Notes: generated by a model from the sequence alone, not told the origin. DNA of 17,952 nt from Nocardia sp. (GCA_013361595.1 JABFXT010000886.1:1-17952); one strand, 5' to 3'. Shown: positions 8,161 to 16,167, counted from the first letter of the stretch. Numbers and translations are program-made.

Positions 8161-8166
8161 TGCTCG

Positions 8167-8172
8167 ATGGTA
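8167..8172 (-). promoter_or_regulatory. putative -10 of a leaderless ATPase gene
   Basis: On the minus strand TACCAT (TAnnnT) is followed by six bases and then the GTG start at 8160, so transcription should begin at or beside the start codon. The -35 region is not convincing. Confidence 0.5.
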
Positions 8173-8224
8173 GCTGGACCGGACGCGAACTCGACCTGCT
8201 GCGGTGTCGAGGTCGGTCCGTCCG

Positions 8225-9427
8225 TCAGGGGAACAGGTTGATCGGGTTCATGATGTCGGCGGCCAGCGTGAGCAGCATGTACGCCCCGCCGATCACCACC
8301 GCGACGTAGGTGAGCGGTAGCAGTTTCAGGTAGTCGACCGGGGCGCCCGGTGCCAGACCCTTCCAGCCGCGGAAGGTGTTGCGCAGTTTCTCGTAGAGGA
8401 CCACCGCGATATGCCCGCCGTCCAGCGGCAGGAGCGGCAGGATATTGAACGCCCCGAGGAAGAAGTTCAGGCTGGCCAGGACCAGGATGAACATATTCCA
8501 ATAGCCGCGCTCGGCCGTCTCACCGCCGATCTTGCTGGCGCCGTACACGCTGACCGGGGTGTCGGCGGTGCGCTCACCCCCGGTGACGGCGTCCCACAGC
8601 GAGGCGACCTTGGCGGGCATCTGGGCGAGCGACTGGAAGGTACGGATGAACATCTCCCCGGTGAACGCCGCCGAGGCGGGAATCGCGGCGAGGACGCCGT
8701 ACTGCACCGGTTCGTAGAACTCCTGACCGACGCCGACCACGCTCACTTCCCGGCCGGGCCCGCCGTCCTTGGGGTAGCGCAGTGCCTGCTCGGGCACGAC
8801 CTGGATGTCCAGCGTCTGCCCGTCACGATCGACGGTGTAGGTGAACGGACCGTTCTGCTGCTGGGTCAGCGTCTGGAACTCGGTCCAGCTGTCCACTTCT
8901 TCGCCGTTGATCGCGGTCACCACATCGCCGCGTTGGAGACCGGCTCGCTGGGCGGGGCCGGGGCCGGTGCAGGAGGCGAGCGTCCGATCGGGGTTCTGCG
9001 GTGCCACGCAGCTCATATCGCCGATGGTGGTCTCCGGCGGCTGGTTCAGATTGGGCAGGCCCCAGCCGACCGCGAGCACGACGATCAGCAGGAAACCGAG
9101 CAGGAAATTCATCCCGATCCCGCCCGACATCACGACGAGCCGTTTCCAGGTGGCCTGCCGGTACATGGCCCGGTCGACCTCTTCGGGTTCGAGTTCGTCG
9201 AGCGCCGTCATTCCGGCGATATCGCAGAACCCGCCGAGCGGGAGCCATTTCAACCCGTATTCGGTCTCCCCGCGGCGGAACGAGAACACCTTCGGACCGA
9301 AGCCGATGAAATACCGGCGCACCTTCATACCGGTGGCCTGCGCGGTCCACATATGCCCGCATTCGTGCAACGCGATCGAAATCGTGATGCCGAGGGCGAA
9401 CAACACGAACCCCAACACGAACAGCAT
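8225..9427 (-). CDS. rip1: site-2-type intramembrane metalloprotease (RseP/Rip1)
   Basis: An M50-family zinc protease that cuts membrane-bound anti-sigma factors; in M. tuberculosis Rip1 acts on anti-sigma factors such as RsdA and RskA and affects cell-envelope lipids. The 400 residues hold, in order, a first membrane span with the zinc motif H21ECGH25, a second span (about 97-122), a PDZ domain (about 155-215, with GPAQRAGLQRGDVVTAING), and a third core span with LPLDGGH (zinc ligand D336), then a last C-terminal span (about 372-390). All catalytic residues are present and the length matches Rv2869c. The ATG at 9427 has AGGAGGG (complement of 9439-9445) 11 bases upstream. dxr lies 125 bases upstream on the same strand, as in other actinobacteria, but ispG does not follow here. 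Confidence 0.96.
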   Translation of the reverse strand: MLFVLGFVLFALGITISIALHECGHMWTAQATGMKVRRYFIGFGPKVFSFRRGETEYGLKWLPLGGFCDIAGMTALDELEPEEVDRAMYRQATWKRLVVMSGGIGMNFLLGFLLIVVLAVGWGLPNLNQPPETTIGDMSCVAPQNPDRTLASCTGPGPAQRAGLQRGDVVTAINGEEVDSWTEFQTLTQQQNGPFTYTVDRDGQTLDIQVVPEQALRYPKDGGPGREVSVVGVGQEFYEPVQYGVLAAIPASAAFTGEMFIRTFQSLAQMPAKVASLWDAVTGGERTADTPVSVYGASKIGGETAERGYWNMFILVLASLNFFLGAFNILPLLPLDGGHIAVVLYEKLRNTFRGWKGLAPGAPVDYLKLLPLTYVAVVIGGAYMLLTLAADIMNPINLFP

Positions 9428-9552
9428 GTGGTCTACAGCCCTCCTGCGGTGCGCAGATCATTACTCCCGGCCCGCACGGAGACCGGAGCGGCCGCGAGCA
9501 CGTGTCCACAGTAGCCGCACGCGGGCCGTACCTCGACGATCCGCGATATCGA

Positions 9553-10692
9553 TTACCGCTGTACGAGGATACGGGCCCGTTCGCGGGCCCATTCGTCGGC
9601 AGCGAGTACTTCGGCGAGTTCGGTGGGCTCGGCCTGCCACTGGCCGGCGTCGTGTACGGCCTGCTCCACGGTGCGCACGATCTCCGGAAACCGGATCCGG
9701 CCGTCGAGGAAAGCCTGTACCGCGACCTCGTTGGCCGCGTTGTACACGGCGGTGACGCAGCCGCCCGCGGTACCGGCCCGGCGAGCCAGTTCCACGGCTG
9801 GGAAGGTCTCGTCGTCCACCGGTTCGAAGGTCCAGGTGGCCGCGGTGCCGAAATCGCACGGGGTGGCGGCGCCGGGCACCCGGTCCGGCCAGCCCAGCGC
9901 GAGCGCGATCGGCAGTTTCATATCGGGCGGACTGGCCTGGGCGAGGGTCGAGCCGTCGGTGAAGGTGACCATCGAGTGCACGATCGACTGCGGATGCACA
10001 GTGACCTCGATGCGGTCGTAGGGGATACCGAACAGCAGATGCGTTTCGATCAATTCCAGCCCCTTGTTGACCAGCGAGGCCGAGTTCAAGGTGTTCATCG
10101 GGCCCATGGACCAGGTCGGATGGGTTTTCGCTTCGGCGGGGTTCACGCCGTCCAGCATTTCGGTGGTCCAACCGCGGAACGGTCCGCCGGAAGCGGTGAG
10201 AACCAGCTTGTCCACTTCTCCGGCCCGGCCGCCGCGCAGGCACTGGGCCAGTGCCGAATGTTCCGAATCGACCGGGACCAGCTGCCCCGGGCGCGCGGCG
10301 CGGGTGACCAGCGATCCACCCGCCACCAGCGATTCCTTGTTCGCGAGCGCCAGCGTGGCCCCCGTCTCCAGCGCGGCCAGTGTCGGCTCCAGGCCCAGCG
10401 ATCCGACCAGCGCGTTCAGGACCACATCGGCCTCGGTGCGCCGGACGAGTTCGGTGACCGCGCCGGGTCCGGTGAAGGGGACACCCAGTTCGGCTCCGGC
10501 GACCGGATCGGCGACGGCCACCGCGCTCGTCCCGGTAGCGGCCATCTGCGCGGCCAGCAGTTCGGTGTTCCCGCCACCGGCGGCGAGGCCGACGATCTCG
10601 AATCTGTCCGGATTCGCGGCGATCACCTCGAGCGCCTGGGTGCCGATGGAACCGGTGCTGCCGAGCAGGAGGACTCTGCGGAGATCTGACAC
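9553..10692 (-). CDS. dxr: 1-deoxy-D-xylulose 5-phosphate reductoisomerase
   Basis: Dxr (IspC) converts DXP to 2-C-methyl-D-erythritol 4-phosphate with NADPH, the committed step of the non-mevalonate isoprenoid pathway and the target of fosmidomycin. In the 379-residue product I see the NADPH motif GSTGSIG (11-17), ANKE (117-120), the metal-binding VDSEH (D142, E144) and E213 in NKGLE, plus the active-site loop [16 protein letters not shown]. The GTG at 10692 begins just before the conserved region. The frame stays open to 10962, but that extension overlaps the divergent DUF2631 gene. No Shine-Dalgarno is seen; GACAAT six bases upstream suggests a leaderless message. It probably forms an operon with rip1. 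Confidence 0.96.
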   Translation of the reverse strand: MSDLRRVLLLGSTGSIGTQALEVIAANPDRFEIVGLAAGGGNTELLAAQMAATGTSAVAVADPVAGAELGVPFTGPGAVTELVRRTEADVVLNALVGSLGLEPTLAALETGATLALANKESLVAGGSLVTRAARPGQLVPVDSEHSALAQCLRGGRAGEVDKLVLTASGGPFRGWTTEMLDGVNPAEAKTHPTWSMGPMNTLNSASLVNKGLELIETHLLFGIPYDRIEVTVHPQSIVHSMVTFTDGSTLAQASPPDMKLPIALALGWPDRVPGAATPCDFGTAATWTFEPVDDETFPAVELARRAGTAGGCVTAVYNAANEVAVQAFLDGRIRFPEIVRTVEQAVHDAGQWQAEPTELAEVLAADEWARERARILVQR

Positions 10693-10698
10693 CCGCCC

Positions 10699-10704
10699 AT
10701 TGTC
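10699..10704 (-). promoter_or_regulatory. putative -10 of a leaderless dxr transcript
   Basis: On the minus strand GACAAT lies six bases before the GTG at 10692. There is no Shine-Dalgarno. The match to TAnnnT lacks the first T, so support is modest. Confidence 0.35.
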
Positions 10705-10786
10705 ACCGACCGTGCCCCTGCTGGCTACGACGGGCGGTCGTATGCCACGATATCGAGCAGTATCCATTCTCTCAGGAGGAGCGATC

Positions 10787-11050
10787 GTGGCCGCCACGGA
10801 AGTCGAAACCACCAGCGACAAAGTCGTCACCAAGGTGGACCCCGCAGAGGTTCCGTCGGCGGCCTGGGGCTGGAGCGGGGAATCCCGCCGGACGTTCCAG
10901 GTGGCCGCGATCGTCGTGATCGTCATCCTGCTCGGCATGCTCAAGGGCAACCACCACGGCAAGGTCGAGGACCTCTACCTGATCGGCTTCGCCGCGGCGC
11001 TGGCGGCCCTCGTGATCAGGGACGTGGTGCTACGGCGTAAGCCCCGGTAA
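10787..11050 (+). CDS. DUF2631 small membrane protein
   Basis: The 87-residue protein has a polar N-terminus (1-22), the segment [16 protein letters not shown] (23-38), two hydrophobic spans (about 38-52 and 62-79) separated by [13 protein letters not shown], and a short basic tail. This pattern matches the DUF2631 family, found in mycobacteria and relatives; its function is unknown. The GTG at 10787 is fixed by AGGAGGAG (10774-10781), one of the best ribosome binding sites in the window. The frame is open far upstream to 10064, but that part is the shadow of dxr on the other strand. It is divergent from dxr with 94 bases between them. Family assignment is from memory of the motif. Confidence 0.85.
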   Translation: MAATEVETTSDKVVTKVDPAEVPSAAWGWSGESRRTFQVAAIVVIVILLGMLKGNHHGKVEDLYLIGFAAALAALVIRDVVLRRKPR

Positions 11051-11171
11051 CTGCCGGCTCTCCCCGAGGGCTGCGGTACCGCGCGGAGAACCGCCGGTTA
11101 CGGTGCGGTGACGTGCCGGTGCCGGTCGTGACTGTTGCCGATGTCTCGACGGCCCCCGGTCGGGGCCGGAC

Positions 11172-11177
11172 TAGACT
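11172..11177 (+). promoter_or_regulatory. putative -10 element for ispG
   Basis: TAGACT fits TAnnnT and lies 43 bases before the ispG GTG, which would give a 5' leader of roughly 35-40 bases. No clear -35 sits at 16-18 bases upstream. Confidence 0.35.
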
Positions 11178-11220
11178 CGGCACCGACCGGCCGGACCAGT
11201 ACGAAAGTAGGCAGCCGAAA

Positions 11221-12378
11221 GTGACCAGCACAGTCGGATTGGGGATGCCGACCGCACCGGTCGCGGTGCTCGCACCGCGGCGTAAGACCCGTCAGTTGAT
11301 GGTGGGTGGTGTCGGTGTGGGCAGTGACCACCCGATCTCGGTGCAGTCGATGACGACGACCAGAACACACGATGTGAACGCGACGTTGCAGCAGATCGCG
11401 GAGCTCACCGCGTCGGGCTGCGATATCGTCCGGGTGGCGTGCCCACGGCAGGAAGACGCCGACGCGCTACCCCTGATCGCGAAGAAATCGCAGATCCCGG
11501 TGATCGCCGATATCCATTTCCAGCCGCGCTACATCTTCGCCGCCATCGATGCGGGCTGCGCGGCGGTGCGGGTGAACCCGGGCAATATCAAAGAATTCGA
11601 CGGCCGCGTGAAAGAGGTCGCCAAGGCGGCCGGTGCCGCCGGTATCCCGATCCGGATCGGAGTGAACGCCGGGTCCCTCGACAAGCGGATGATGGACAAA
11701 TACGGCAAGGCGACCCCGGAAGCGCTGGTGGAATCGGCGCTGTGGGAAGCGGGCCTGTTCGAGGAACACGGGTTCGGCGATATCAAGATCTCGGTCAAAC
11801 ACAACGACCCGGTGGTGATGGTCGAGGCGTATCGGCAGCTGGCCGCGCAGTGCGACTATCCGCTGCACCTCGGCGTCACCGAGGCGGGGCCCGCGTTCCA
11901 GGGCACCGTGAAATCCGCGGTGGCGTTCGGCGCGCTGCTCAGCGAGGGGATCGGCGATACGATCCGGGTGTCGTTGTCGGCGCCGCCGGCCGAGGAAGTG
12001 AAGGTCGGCGGGCAGATCCTGCAGTCGCTGAACCTGCGCCCGCGCAAGCTCGAGATCGTGTCCTGTCCCTCGTGTGGCCGTGCGCAGGTCGACGTGTACA
12101 CCCTCGCCAACGAGGTCACCGCCGGCCTGGACGGCCTGGAGGTGCCGTTGCGGGTCGCGGTGATGGGATGTGTCGTGAACGGCCCGGGCGAAGCTCGCGA
12201 GGCCGATCTGGGCGTTGCCTCCGGTAACGGCAAGGGCCAGATCTTCGTCAAGGGTGAGGTCGTGAAAACGGTGCCCGAGGCGCAGATCGTGGAAACCCTG
12301 ATCGAGGAGGCCATGCGCATCGCCGAGGAGATGGGTGAGGACGCCGAGGCCGGGCAACCGGTCGTCAGCGTGGGCTGA
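11221..12378 (+). CDS. ispG: 4-hydroxy-3-methylbut-2-en-1-yl diphosphate synthase
   Basis: IspG (GcpE) is a [4Fe-4S] enzyme that reductively converts MEcPP to HMBPP, the next-to-last step of the non-mevalonate pathway. The 385-residue product has the TIM-barrel half beginning around residue 25 ([15 protein letters not shown], 33-47) and the C-terminal iron-sulfur half with ligands C282, C285 and C317 plus E324 in NGPGEA, as in the E. coli enzyme (C270, C273, C305, E312). The GTG at 11221 gives the N-terminus expected from mycobacterial GcpE. Only a weak AGGCAG is seen upstream. The frame is open to 11113, but that stretch is not protein-like. A strong hairpin closes the gene at 12389-12419. 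It is separated from dxr-rip1 by strand and by the DUF2631 gene. Confidence 0.97.
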   Translation: MTSTVGLGMPTAPVAVLAPRRKTRQLMVGGVGVGSDHPISVQSMTTTRTHDVNATLQQIAELTASGCDIVRVACPRQEDADALPLIAKKSQIPVIADIHFQPRYIFAAIDAGCAAVRVNPGNIKEFDGRVKEVAKAAGAAGIPIRIGVNAGSLDKRMMDKYGKATPEALVESALWEAGLFEEHGFGDIKISVKHNDPVVMVEAYRQLAAQCDYPLHLGVTEAGPAFQGTVKSAVAFGALLSEGIGDTIRVSLSAPPAEEVKVGGQILQSLNLRPRKLEIVSCPSCGRAQVDVYTLANEVTAGLDGLEVPLRVAVMGCVVNGPGEAREADLGVASGNGKGQIFVKGEVVKTVPEAQIVETLIEEAMRIAEEMGEDAEAGQPVVSVG

Positions 12379-12388
12379 GCGCCCCACG

Positions 12389-12419
12389 CGTCCGGCCTGC
12401 CGGCGAGGCGGGCCGGACG
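12389..12419 (+). terminator. strong terminator hairpin after ispG
   Basis: CGTCCGGCCTGCC (12389-12401) pairs over 13 positions, one of them G-U, with 12407-12419 around a five-base loop. It begins 10 bases after the ispG stop and has no T-run. Confidence 0.75.
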
Positions 12420-12493
12420 GCGCTGCCCGGCGCGGATACACGCTTTTCGGATATGCATACCGTCCCGGCTCGGTTCATGGCAGGCTGTTCTAG

Positions 12494-13357
12494 GTGCGGA
12501 GTCTGCTGGAGCCGACCCGGCGTGCGAAATACGTTCCCGCGCGCCAGCTCGCCAAGCGGGACCTGGCGCAGGTACTCCGGGTCCTCGACGACGATCCGGT
12601 GGCCACCTGCATGGTCGCTGCCCGGCTACAGGAATACGGTTTGGACAACCGGTGCGGTCAGGGTGAGTTGTGGAGCCACGGCGGCCTGTCCGAATCGCTG
12701 TGCTTCTCCGGGGTGAACCTCATCCCGCTGCGCGGCGGGCGTGATGCCCTGCGCGCTTTCGCCGATCGCGCGATCCGTTGGCCCCGGATGTGTTCCTCGG
12801 TCGTGGGACGGCAAGAACTGGCACTGCCGCTCTGGGAGATGCTCGCCGATCATTGGGGTCCCGAACGCGAGATACGGGGCGCGCAGCCGCTGCTGGCGCT
12901 CACCGATACCGCGATCTCGGTCGCCGACCCCGAGGTGCGCCAGGTCCGGCCCGAAGAACTGGACCGGTACCTCGCGGCGGCGATCGCGATGTTCATCGAG
13001 GAGGTCGGCGTCGATCCGCGCGCCGGTGACGGCGGCCGGGGCTACCGGCGCCGGGTGGCCGGGCTGATCGAGGCCGGGCGCGCCTGGGCGCGGTTCGTCG
13101 ACGGCGAGGTCGTGTTCAAGGCCGAAGTGGGTGCCCAATCCCGTCGCACCGGTCAGATCCAGGGTGTCTGGGTGCATCCGGAACATCGCGGGCAGGGGTT
13201 GGGAACAGCGGGAACGGCCGCGGTCGCCAATTCGGTCGTCGCCTCGGGCCGGACGGCCAGTCTGTACGTCAACGACTACAACGAGGTGGCCCGGCGCGCC
13301 TATCGGAAGGTCGGATTCCGGCAGATCGCGACCTTCGCGACCGTTCTGCTCGACTGA
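12494..13357 (+). CDS. DUF4081 plus GNAT-family N-acetyltransferase
   Basis: The 287-residue protein looks like M. tuberculosis Rv2867c. It has an N-terminal DUF4081-like half (about 20-135) and a C-terminal GNAT fold (about 148-287) with the acetyl-CoA loop HRGQGLGTAG (231-240), preceded by the strand GQIQGVWVHPE, and a late NDYNEVARRAYRKVGF segment typical of GNAT motif B. The acetyl acceptor is not known. The GTG at 12494 has no Shine-Dalgarno. The weak hexamer CAGGCT (12481-12486) seven bases upstream could be a -10 for a leaderless transcript. The gene stands between ispG and the penicillin-binding lipoprotein, as in M. tuberculosis, where a toxin-antitoxin pair lies between them; none is present here. 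Confidence 0.9.
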   Translation: MRSLLEPTRRAKYVPARQLAKRDLAQVLRVLDDDPVATCMVAARLQEYGLDNRCGQGELWSHGGLSESLCFSGVNLIPLRGGRDALRAFADRAIRWPRMCSSVVGRQELALPLWEMLADHWGPEREIRGAQPLLALTDTAISVADPEVRQVRPEELDRYLAAAIAMFIEEVGVDPRAGDGGRGYRRRVAGLIEAGRAWARFVDGEVVFKAEVGAQSRRTGQIQGVWVHPEHRGQGLGTAGTAAVANSVVASGRTASLYVNDYNEVARRAYRKVGFRQIATFATVLLD

Positions 13358-13406
13358 TTCCGGACCGGATCCGGTGTGCCGCAGGTGATCACCGGGTCCG
13401 GTCGCC

Positions 13407-13412
13407 TACCAT
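13407..13412 (+). promoter_or_regulatory. putative -10 of a leaderless penicillin-binding lipoprotein gene
   Basis: TACCAT is followed by eight bases and then the ATG at 13421, with no Shine-Dalgarno between. A GTGATC at 13385-13390, 16 bases upstream, is a possible weak -35. The same hexamer precedes the ATPase start at 8160. Confidence 0.5.
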
Positions 13413-13420
13413 CGGCTGCG

Positions 13421-15208
13421 ATGGCGATCCGGTCGGCGCTCGTGATCGTGGTCACGGCGCTGGTGTTCGCCGTGACCGGCTGCGGGGCGGGCTCGTCCGG
13501 GCCGATCACCGCGGCGGACAGTTTTCTCGACGCCTTCACCGCCCGCGATATCGAAACCGCTGCCGGCCTCACCACTCGACCCGAAAAAGCCTTCGCCGCA
13601 TTGACTTCGGCATGGGACGAACTGGACGCCGAAGAACTCCGGGCGAATACCGGGGCGGCCCGGATCAGCGGTGATACCGCCACGGTCGACTACACCTACG
13701 AATGGCGGCTGACCGGTGGTCGCGCCTGGACCTATTCGGGGCAGCTGCCGATGGTGCGCAGCGGTGGTTCCTGGACCGTGCGCTGGAGCGGAGCGGCGAT
13801 CCATCCCCGGCTCGGCGACACCCAGACCCTGGCACTGTCGATCGAACCGGCGCCCCAGGCGCGGGTGAACGAGCAGTCCGGTAGCGATGTGCTGGTTCCG
13901 GGCACCGTCTCGCGGGTCACTTTCGATGCGGCCGACACGGCGGACCCGGAGCGGGTGGCGACGGCGTTGTCGCAGGCCCTTGTCGATCTCGACGAACGGT
14001 TCACTCCGCAGCGCATCCTGGATTCCGCGCGCGCCGCCGACGGTGTGTACACGGTGGTCGTGTTGAACGAAGCCGAGTTCGGCCGGGTGGGACCCCGGCT
14101 CATCGGGCTGCCGGGGGTTCGGGTGACCCAGGAGTGGGATATGGCGCCCACCGACCGGAGATTCGCTCCCGATCTGATGGCCCAGGTGCGGCAGACGGTG
14201 ATCGCCGATGTCGACGGGCGGGCGGGCTGGCGGGTGGTGGCCCGCAACGCCAACGGCGCCGAGACCGGGGTGTTGCAGGAGGTGGCCGCGCAGCCCGCTC
14301 CGTCGTTCGCGCTGAGTGTGGACCGGCGGATCCAGAACGCGGCCCAGCGCGCGGTCGACGGGCGCCGGGAACAGGCCATGATGGTGGTGATCGAACCCTC
14401 GACCGGCGGGATCCTCGCGGTCGCGCAGAACACCGCGGCCGACCGGGACGGTCCCGTCGCCACCATCGGTCAGTACCCGCCCGGCTCGGTGTTCAAAACG
14501 GTGACCGCCGCCGCTGCCATGGCGGCGGGGGTCGCGACGCCGGAGACGGTGGTGTCCTGCCCGAGCGCGATCACCATCGGCGAGCGGATGATTCCGAATT
14601 ACAACGGTTTCTCGGTCGGCGACGTATCGATGACCACCGCGTATGCACGGTCGTGCAATACCTCGTTCGCTCGGTTGGCCAGTGAATTGCCGGAATCCGC
14701 ACTGACCGATAGTGCGGCGGCGTTCGGAATCGGTCCGGATTACTCCGTGGCGGGGCTGCCGACCTTTTCCGGATCAGTGCCCGCGACCGAGGATCGCACT
14801 CAGCGGACCGAGGACGGGATAGGCCAGGGGCGGGTCGTGGTGAGTCCGTTCGGTATGGCCCTCATGGCCTCGACCATCGCCGCGGGCGAGGCAACGACTC
14901 CTTTTCTGATCGCCGGACGGGAAACCGCGGTCGACGGAGCGCGGCCCGCGCTCGATCCGGAGGTGGTGGCCGGTCTGCGGACGATGATGCGGCAGGTGGT
15001 CGTCACGGGTACGGCCGAGCGGATCGCCGACCAGGGAACGGTATTCGGTAAAACCGGCGAGGCGGAGGTGGAGGGAGGTTCACATTCCTGGTTCGTCGGT
15101 TACCGGGGCGATATCGCCTTCGCGACACTGCTGGTCAGAGGCGGGAGTTCCGATAACGCGGTGGCTGTGACGCGAGATATGCTCGCCGCACTGCCCGCGG
15201 GATATTGA
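13421..15208 (+). CDS. penicillin-binding lipoprotein, D,D-transpeptidase (Rv2864c-like)
   Basis: A class B penicillin-binding protein that should cross-link peptidoglycan outside the membrane. The 595 residues start with a lipoprotein signal peptide (1-20) ending in the lipobox AVTGC (C21). An NTF2-like MecA-N domain follows (about 28-130), then a linker domain (about 150-290) and the transpeptidase domain (about 295-595) with S356VFK359, S411CN413 and K544TG546. All three catalytic motifs are intact. The domain order is like PBP2a/MecA and the mycobacterial lipoprotein Rv2864c (603 residues); beta-lactam sensitivity cannot be read from this. ATG 13421 is chosen because it starts the signal peptide and TACCAT sits eight bases upstream; the frame is open to 13376. 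The gene is convergent with the small exported protein, 22 bases away. Confidence 0.94.
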   Translation: MAIRSALVIVVTALVFAVTGCGAGSSGPITAADSFLDAFTARDIETAAGLTTRPEKAFAALTSAWDELDAEELRANTGAARISGDTATVDYTYEWRLTGGRAWTYSGQLPMVRSGGSWTVRWSGAAIHPRLGDTQTLALSIEPAPQARVNEQSGSDVLVPGTVSRVTFDAADTADPERVATALSQALVDLDERFTPQRILDSARAADGVYTVVVLNEAEFGRVGPRLIGLPGVRVTQEWDMAPTDRRFAPDLMAQVRQTVIADVDGRAGWRVVARNANGAETGVLQEVAAQPAPSFALSVDRRIQNAAQRAVDGRREQAMMVVIEPSTGGILAVAQNTAADRDGPVATIGQYPPGSVFKTVTAAAAMAAGVATPETVVSCPSAITIGERMIPNYNGFSVGDVSMTTAYARSCNTSFARLASELPESALTDSAAAFGIGPDYSVAGLPTFSGSVPATEDRTQRTEDGIGQGRVVVSPFGMALMASTIAAGEATTPFLIAGRETAVDGARPALDPEVVAGLRTMMRQVVVTGTAERIADQGTVFGKTGEAEVEGGSHSWFVGYRGDIAFATLLVRGGSSDNAVAVTRDMLAALPAGY

Positions 15209-15230
15209 TCCGCGCGGGCGGTGACGGGGT

Positions 15231-15458
15231 CTACTGTCCGGCCGACTCGGTCCCCGCTCGGGGTGCGTAACGGTGACCGATATCGGTGATGCGGGTATCG
15301 GTGGTCACCGAATCGCTGACCCGGGCGGGCGCGACGACCGAGACCGTATGGTCGGTGACCGGTGCGGACGAGGCGGTGTCGGTACCGAGGATCTCGACGA
15401 CTCCGGTGCCCCCCAGGATCAATCCGGCGGTGATGAAAGCAACGCTGGAACGCTTCAT
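15231..15458 (-). CDS. small exported protein of unknown function
   Basis: The 75-residue product is not one I recognise. It has a basic start (K2, R3), a hydrophobic stretch (about 6-21) and a possible signal-peptidase site after SSA (29-32, near A32), leaving a polar mature part of about 43 residues rich in Thr, Val and Asp and without cysteines. Evidence that it is real: GGAGGGAG (complement of 15465-15472) lies six bases before the ATG, and a promoter-like pair with 17-base spacing lies upstream (15536-15564). An imperfect palindrome overlaps the -35, so expression may be controlled. It is convergent with the penicillin-binding lipoprotein. An anchored single-span peptide is an alternative to secretion. 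Confidence 0.65.
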   Translation of the reverse strand: MKRSSVAFITAGLILGGTGVVEILGTDTASSAPVTDHTVSVVAPARVSDSVTTDTRITDIGHRYAPRAGTESAGQ

Positions 15459-15535
15459 TTCCGGCTCCCTCCGATTCAGAGGTTCGACAGACAGCGAGCT
15501 CGTGATGCCGCTGCGCGACCGGGCTCTGCGGAAGT

Positions 15536-15564
15536 GTTATCTGATGATTTGCTGCTCAGGTCAA
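15536..15564 (-). promoter_or_regulatory. putative promoter of the small exported protein gene
   Basis: On the minus strand TTGACC (15564-15559) and GATAAC (15541-15536) are separated by 17 bases, close to the sigma-70 consensus (5 of 6 at the -35). It lies in the AT-richest intergenic stretch of the window and gives a 5' leader of roughly 70 bases. Confidence 0.5.
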
Positions 15565-15570
15565 CCTAAG
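15555..15570. promoter_or_regulatory. imperfect palindrome over the -35, candidate operator
   Basis: CTCAGGTCAACCTAAG consists of seven-base arms (CTnAGGT / ACCTnAG, one mismatch) around CA. It covers the predicted -35 hexamer of the small exported protein gene, where a bound repressor would block transcription. The half TTAGGTT recalls a DtxR/IdeR half-site, but the spacing differs from an iron box. No regulator gene is adjacent. Confidence 0.4.
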
Positions 15571-15602
15571 CCGGGAATGCGCGCCGAGACAAGATGGAAA
15601 GG

Positions 15603-15686
15603 TGCACAAAATCGATGAGGAGCAAATCGTGACCCGGCTTTCGAATTCCGTGATCTACTCGTTATCTGCCATTCAGATTTTGTGCA
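15603..15686. repeat. 11-base inverted repeat pair spanning 84 bases
   Basis: TGCACAAAATC (15603-15613) is the exact reverse complement of GATTTTGTGCA (15676-15686), separated by 62 bases. The right copy encodes the last residues (HKI and stop region) of the nitrobindin gene; the left copy is intergenic. It could be a wide-loop stem in the 3' region of the nitrobindin transcript, a duplicated fragment, or chance. Confidence 0.5.
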
Positions 15687-15703
15687 GACTGGCTGCGAGG
15701 TGA
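15629..15703 (+). CDS. possible 24-residue small ORF
   Basis: A GTG at 15629 has GAGGAG (15617-15622) six bases upstream and opens a frame of 24 codons ending in TGA at 15701-15703. It would encode MTRLSNSVIYSLSAIQILCRLAAR in two parts: MTRLSNSVIYS followed by LSAIQILCRLAAR. Its second half is antisense to the 3' end of the nitrobindin gene. There is no homology I recognise and no clear promoter, so it may be only a chance pairing of a good ribosome binding site with a short open frame. Confidence 0.2.
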   Translation: MTRLSNSVIYSLSAIQILCRLAAR

Positions 15704-16167
15704 TCCTGTAGAGGCAGGCCCACAGCGCCCATCTGCAGGGTGTAGTCGATGACTCCGGCGTGCATATGGATAGTGCGACTGAGCGCGGTCACCGACTTCG
15801 CCGTCGAGCTCAGGCCTATCGCCGTCGACTCCAGCTCCAACCGGATCTCGTCGTCGCCCAGGGTGAGTTTTCCCTCGCAGATCTCGGTGATCCCGGTGGG
15901 ATGGGAGAGGATGAGTTCCACCCGGTCGGGGTCGGGGCAACGGAGATAACCGGTCTCCACATGCAGTGGGCGGTTGTCGTCGGCGTGCCGGGTGCGCTGC
16001 CGGTAGGTCAGGAAGGGCCGGCCCAGATGCCCGAATGTGATCTCCTCCAGATACCCGAAGGGCTCGATCGTGGGGTAATCACCCCGGCCCGCGCCGCGCC
16101 AGGTGCCGAGCAATCCGGCCAGCGGGGCGATGGCGGGGTGTGGGGCGGGGATCTGCGGTTCGGCCAC
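15673..16167 (-). CDS. nitrobindin-family heme-binding beta-barrel protein
   Basis: The product resembles M. tuberculosis Rv2717c (164 residues, same length). Nitrobindins are small cytoplasmic beta-barrels that bind ferric heme and are reported to bind NO or isomerise peroxynitrite. Motifs are GTWRGAGRGDYPTI (21-34), GYLEEITFGHLGRPFLTY (38-55), LHVETGYLR (68-76), HPTGITEI (89-96) and the C-terminal LPLQDHLAASLHKI, which supplies the likely proximal histidine (H156 or H162). I chose the GTG at 16167 because TACTCT lies eight bases upstream in leaderless geometry and the length then equals Rv2717c; a TTG at 16176 would add three residues. The last codons carry the right arm of an 11-base inverted repeat. 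Confidence 0.92.
   Translation of the reverse strand: MAEPQIPAPHPAIAPLAGLLGTWRGAGRGDYPTIEPFGYLEEITFGHLGRPFLTYRQRTRHADDNRPLHVETGYLRCPDPDRVELILSHPTGITEICEGKLTLGDDEIRLELESTAIGLSSTAKSVTALSRTIHMHAGVIDYTLQMGAVGLPLQDHLAASLHKI

Noticed and set aside
8411..9514. 367-codon plus-strand frame over rip1
   Set aside because: Antisense to a protease with intact HECGH, PDZ and LDG motifs; composition is that of a GC-rich shadow.
13365..13393. palindromes ACCGGATCCGGT (13365-13376) and GGTGATCACC (13384-13393) after the GNAT gene
   Set aside because: Short, loop-free and typical of GC-rich sequence; not convincing as a terminator or operator.
15555..15573. true IdeR/DtxR iron box
   Set aside because: Only one half-site matches; arm spacing is two bases rather than the interval of the 19-base iron box. 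Kept only as an unassigned palindrome.
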